From positions 1-24,268 of the forward strand of contig JAISQQ010000189.1 of the NCBI GenBank assembly GCA_031274075.1: a stretch of DNA of 24,268 nucleotides, in the 5' to 3' direction. How positions within the stretch are numbered: position 1 is the stretch's first letter; each line of letters begins with the position of its first letter. This document shows positions 23,010-24,268 of this stretch, in pieces. A model generated the notes under the pieces. The model had not been told where the DNA came from and made no database searches. It saw nothing but the letters and a program-made list of their open reading frames with translations. This DNA is from Accumulibacter sp. (lineage in GTDB: Bacteria; Pseudomonadota; Gammaproteobacteria; Burkholderiales; Rhodocyclaceae). The position numbers and the translations under genes were made by a program.

Positions 23010-24268
23010 ATGACTGGCTGGCCATTGATCATTACGTTCATCATCGCCATCGCGGCGATGATTTACATGATTTCCAAACTTAAAATCCATGCGTTCCTGT
23101 CGCTGATGATCGTATCGCTGGTGTTCGGCCTGCTGGCGGGAATCCCGCTGGTCGACGTCACCGCCGGCGGGAAAACGACGCAAGGCATTGCCACGGTGCT
23201 TGGCGCCGGGTTTTCCGGAATCTTCACCAGCATCGGTATCGTGATCATTCTCGGAGCGCTCATCGGCACCCTGCTGGAAGCGACCGGCGCGGCCATCAAG
23301 CTGGCCGACACGGTAGTCAAGATCGTCGGCCAGAAGCGGCCGGTGCTGGCGGTCGAGATCATGGGCTGGATCGTTTCCATCCCTGTTTTTTGCGACAGCG
23401 GCTTCGTCATCCTGAACCCGATCCGCAGGGCCATGGTGCAGCGCACGGCGGCAAGTTCCGTCGCCATGACCGTGGCCCTGGCCACGGGTCTTTATGCCTC
23501 ACACGTGTTCATCCCGCCGACGCCCGGTCCAATCGCCGCCGCTGGCACTCTTGGACTCGGCAACAATTTGTTGCTGGTGATGGCGTTGGGCGTGGTGATT
23601 TCCATTCCCGCGCTGATCGGCACCTATCTCTTCGCTGCCTATGTTGGCCGCAAGGAACGTGCGAGCGACGAGGCGGACCGGGCGGGGATCGTGAAGACCT
23701 ATGAGGAACTGGTTGCCGCGTATGGCGAGCTTCCCAGCACCTTCATGTCCTTCGCGCCGATCGTCGCTCCCATCGTGCTGATGGCCCTGGGTTCCATTGC
23801 CGCCATGGCCAAGATGACGGGCACGTTTGCCGATATCCTGAGGTTCCTGGGCGCGCCCATCATTGCCCTGGGTGTCGGGACCCTGTTTGGGTTCATCCAG
23901 ATCCATAAAGCCAAAATGACGGACAAGTTCTATGACCTTACCAACGAGAGCCTGAAAGTCGTTGGCCCGATCCTGTTCATCACCGCGGCGGGCGGCGTGC
24001 TCGGACGGGTGATCGCGGTTTCGGACATCGTGCCGTTCATCAAGGCCAACGTCGGCACCATGCAGGTCATGGGCATTTTCTTCCCGTTCGTGCTCTCGGC
24101 CATCTTGAAGACGGCGCAAGGATCCTCGACGGTGGCGCTGATCACGACGGCCTCCATCCTCAGTCCGCTGATGCCTACGCTCGGGCTCGATTCCGAGTTG
24201 GCCAGGGCGCTGACGGTAATGGCCATCGGCGCGGGCGCCATGACCGTGTCTCACGCCAACGACTCCTA
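23010..24268 (+). CDS. GntP-family organic acid permease (3' end outside window)
   Basis: The frame is open from ATG 23010, preceded by AAGGGAGAG, to the window edge, giving about 419 residues of an inner-membrane protein with 10 or more hydrophobic segments. The family blocks FLSLMIVSLVFGLLAGIPL, GALIGTLLEATGAAIKLADT, SIPVFCDSGFVILNPI, HVFIPPTPGPIAAAGTLG and LKTAQGSSTVALITTASI are characteristic of GntP gluconate:proton symporters and their relatives (hydroxy- and keto-acid uptake). GntP proteins are usually about 440-450 residues, so only a few dozen are missing. It would be a second uptake route beside the TTT system, probably for a hydroxy acid. The substrate is not determinable. Confidence 0.88.
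   Translation, partial: MTGWPLIITFIIAIAAMIYMISKLKIHAFLSLMIVSLVFGLLAGIPLVDVTAGGKTTQGIATVLGAGFSGIFTSIGIVIILGALIGTLLEATGAAIKLADTVVKIVGQKRPVLAVEIMGWIVSIPVFCDSGFVILNPIRRAMVQRTAASSVAMTVALATGLYASHVFIPPTPGPIAAAGTLGLGNNLLLVMALGVVISIPALIGTYLFAAYVGRKERASDEADRAGIVKTYEELVAAYGELPSTFMSFAPIVAPIVLMALGSIAAMAKMTGTFADILRFLGAPIIALGVGTLFGFIQIHKAKMTDKFYDLTNESLKVVGPILFITAAGGVLGRVIAVSDIVPFIKANVGTMQVMGIFFPFVLSAILKTAQGSSTVALITTASILSPLMPTLGLDSELARALTVMAIGAGAMTVSHANDS

Overview
The window is GC-rich bacterial DNA. It most likely comes from a betaproteobacterium of the Burkholderiales/Rhodocyclales type. That placement rests on a Burkholderia-style general porin ending in Phe, an expanded TctC/Bug plus TctA solute-uptake set, several LysR regulators, strong AGGAG ribosome sites and short palindromic/heptamer repeats common in that group. 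It is inferred from protein style alone. No rRNA, tRNA or CRISPR was seen.

Layout. Positions 1-570 are mobile-element debris: the 3' end of an ISAs1-type transposase with its terminal inverted repeat, abutting an internally deleted IS3-type element. At 606-5043 a LysR-type regulator with two N-terminal HTH domains is divergent from a 2,5-dioxovalerate (alpha-ketoglutarate semialdehyde) dehydrogenase and a translationally coupled MFS exporter. From 5044 to 6081 there is repeat-rich, gene-poor DNA, followed by a porin (6082-7317) and a duplicated hairpin module. A second LysR gene (7767-8789, minus) is divergent from the main catabolic operon.

The main operon (9218-15483, all plus) encodes, in order: a 4,5-dihydroxyphthalate-decarboxylase-like protein, a 4-oxalomesaconate hydratase (LigJ), a 2-pyrone-4,6-dicarboxylate-lactonase-like amidohydrolase, an HpcH/HpaI-family aldolase, a ThDP-dependent decarboxylase-like enzyme and a second 4,5-dihydroxyphthalate-decarboxylase-like protein. 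A Tat-exported solute-binding protein follows (15782-16804), then an IS630 transposase remnant.

A second block (17436-22303) holds a TctC/Bug receptor, a second LigI-like amidohydrolase, a fused TctA-TctB permease and a carboxymuconolactone-decarboxylase-family protein. A GntP-type permease runs off the right edge.

Working model (inference): the porin, TctC/TctA-B and possibly GntP bring in a small polycarboxylate. The LigI-like, LigJ and HpcH/HpaI enzymes then run a lactone to oxalomesaconate to carboxy-hydroxy-oxoadipate to pyruvate plus oxaloacetate sequence. The two Pht5-like proteins and the ThDP enzyme supply decarboxylation steps. No ring-cleaving dioxygenase or LigC-type dehydrogenase lies in the window, so the entry substrate is not a standard protocatechuate or phthalate. 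This unassigned combination is the best candidate for an undescribed pathway.
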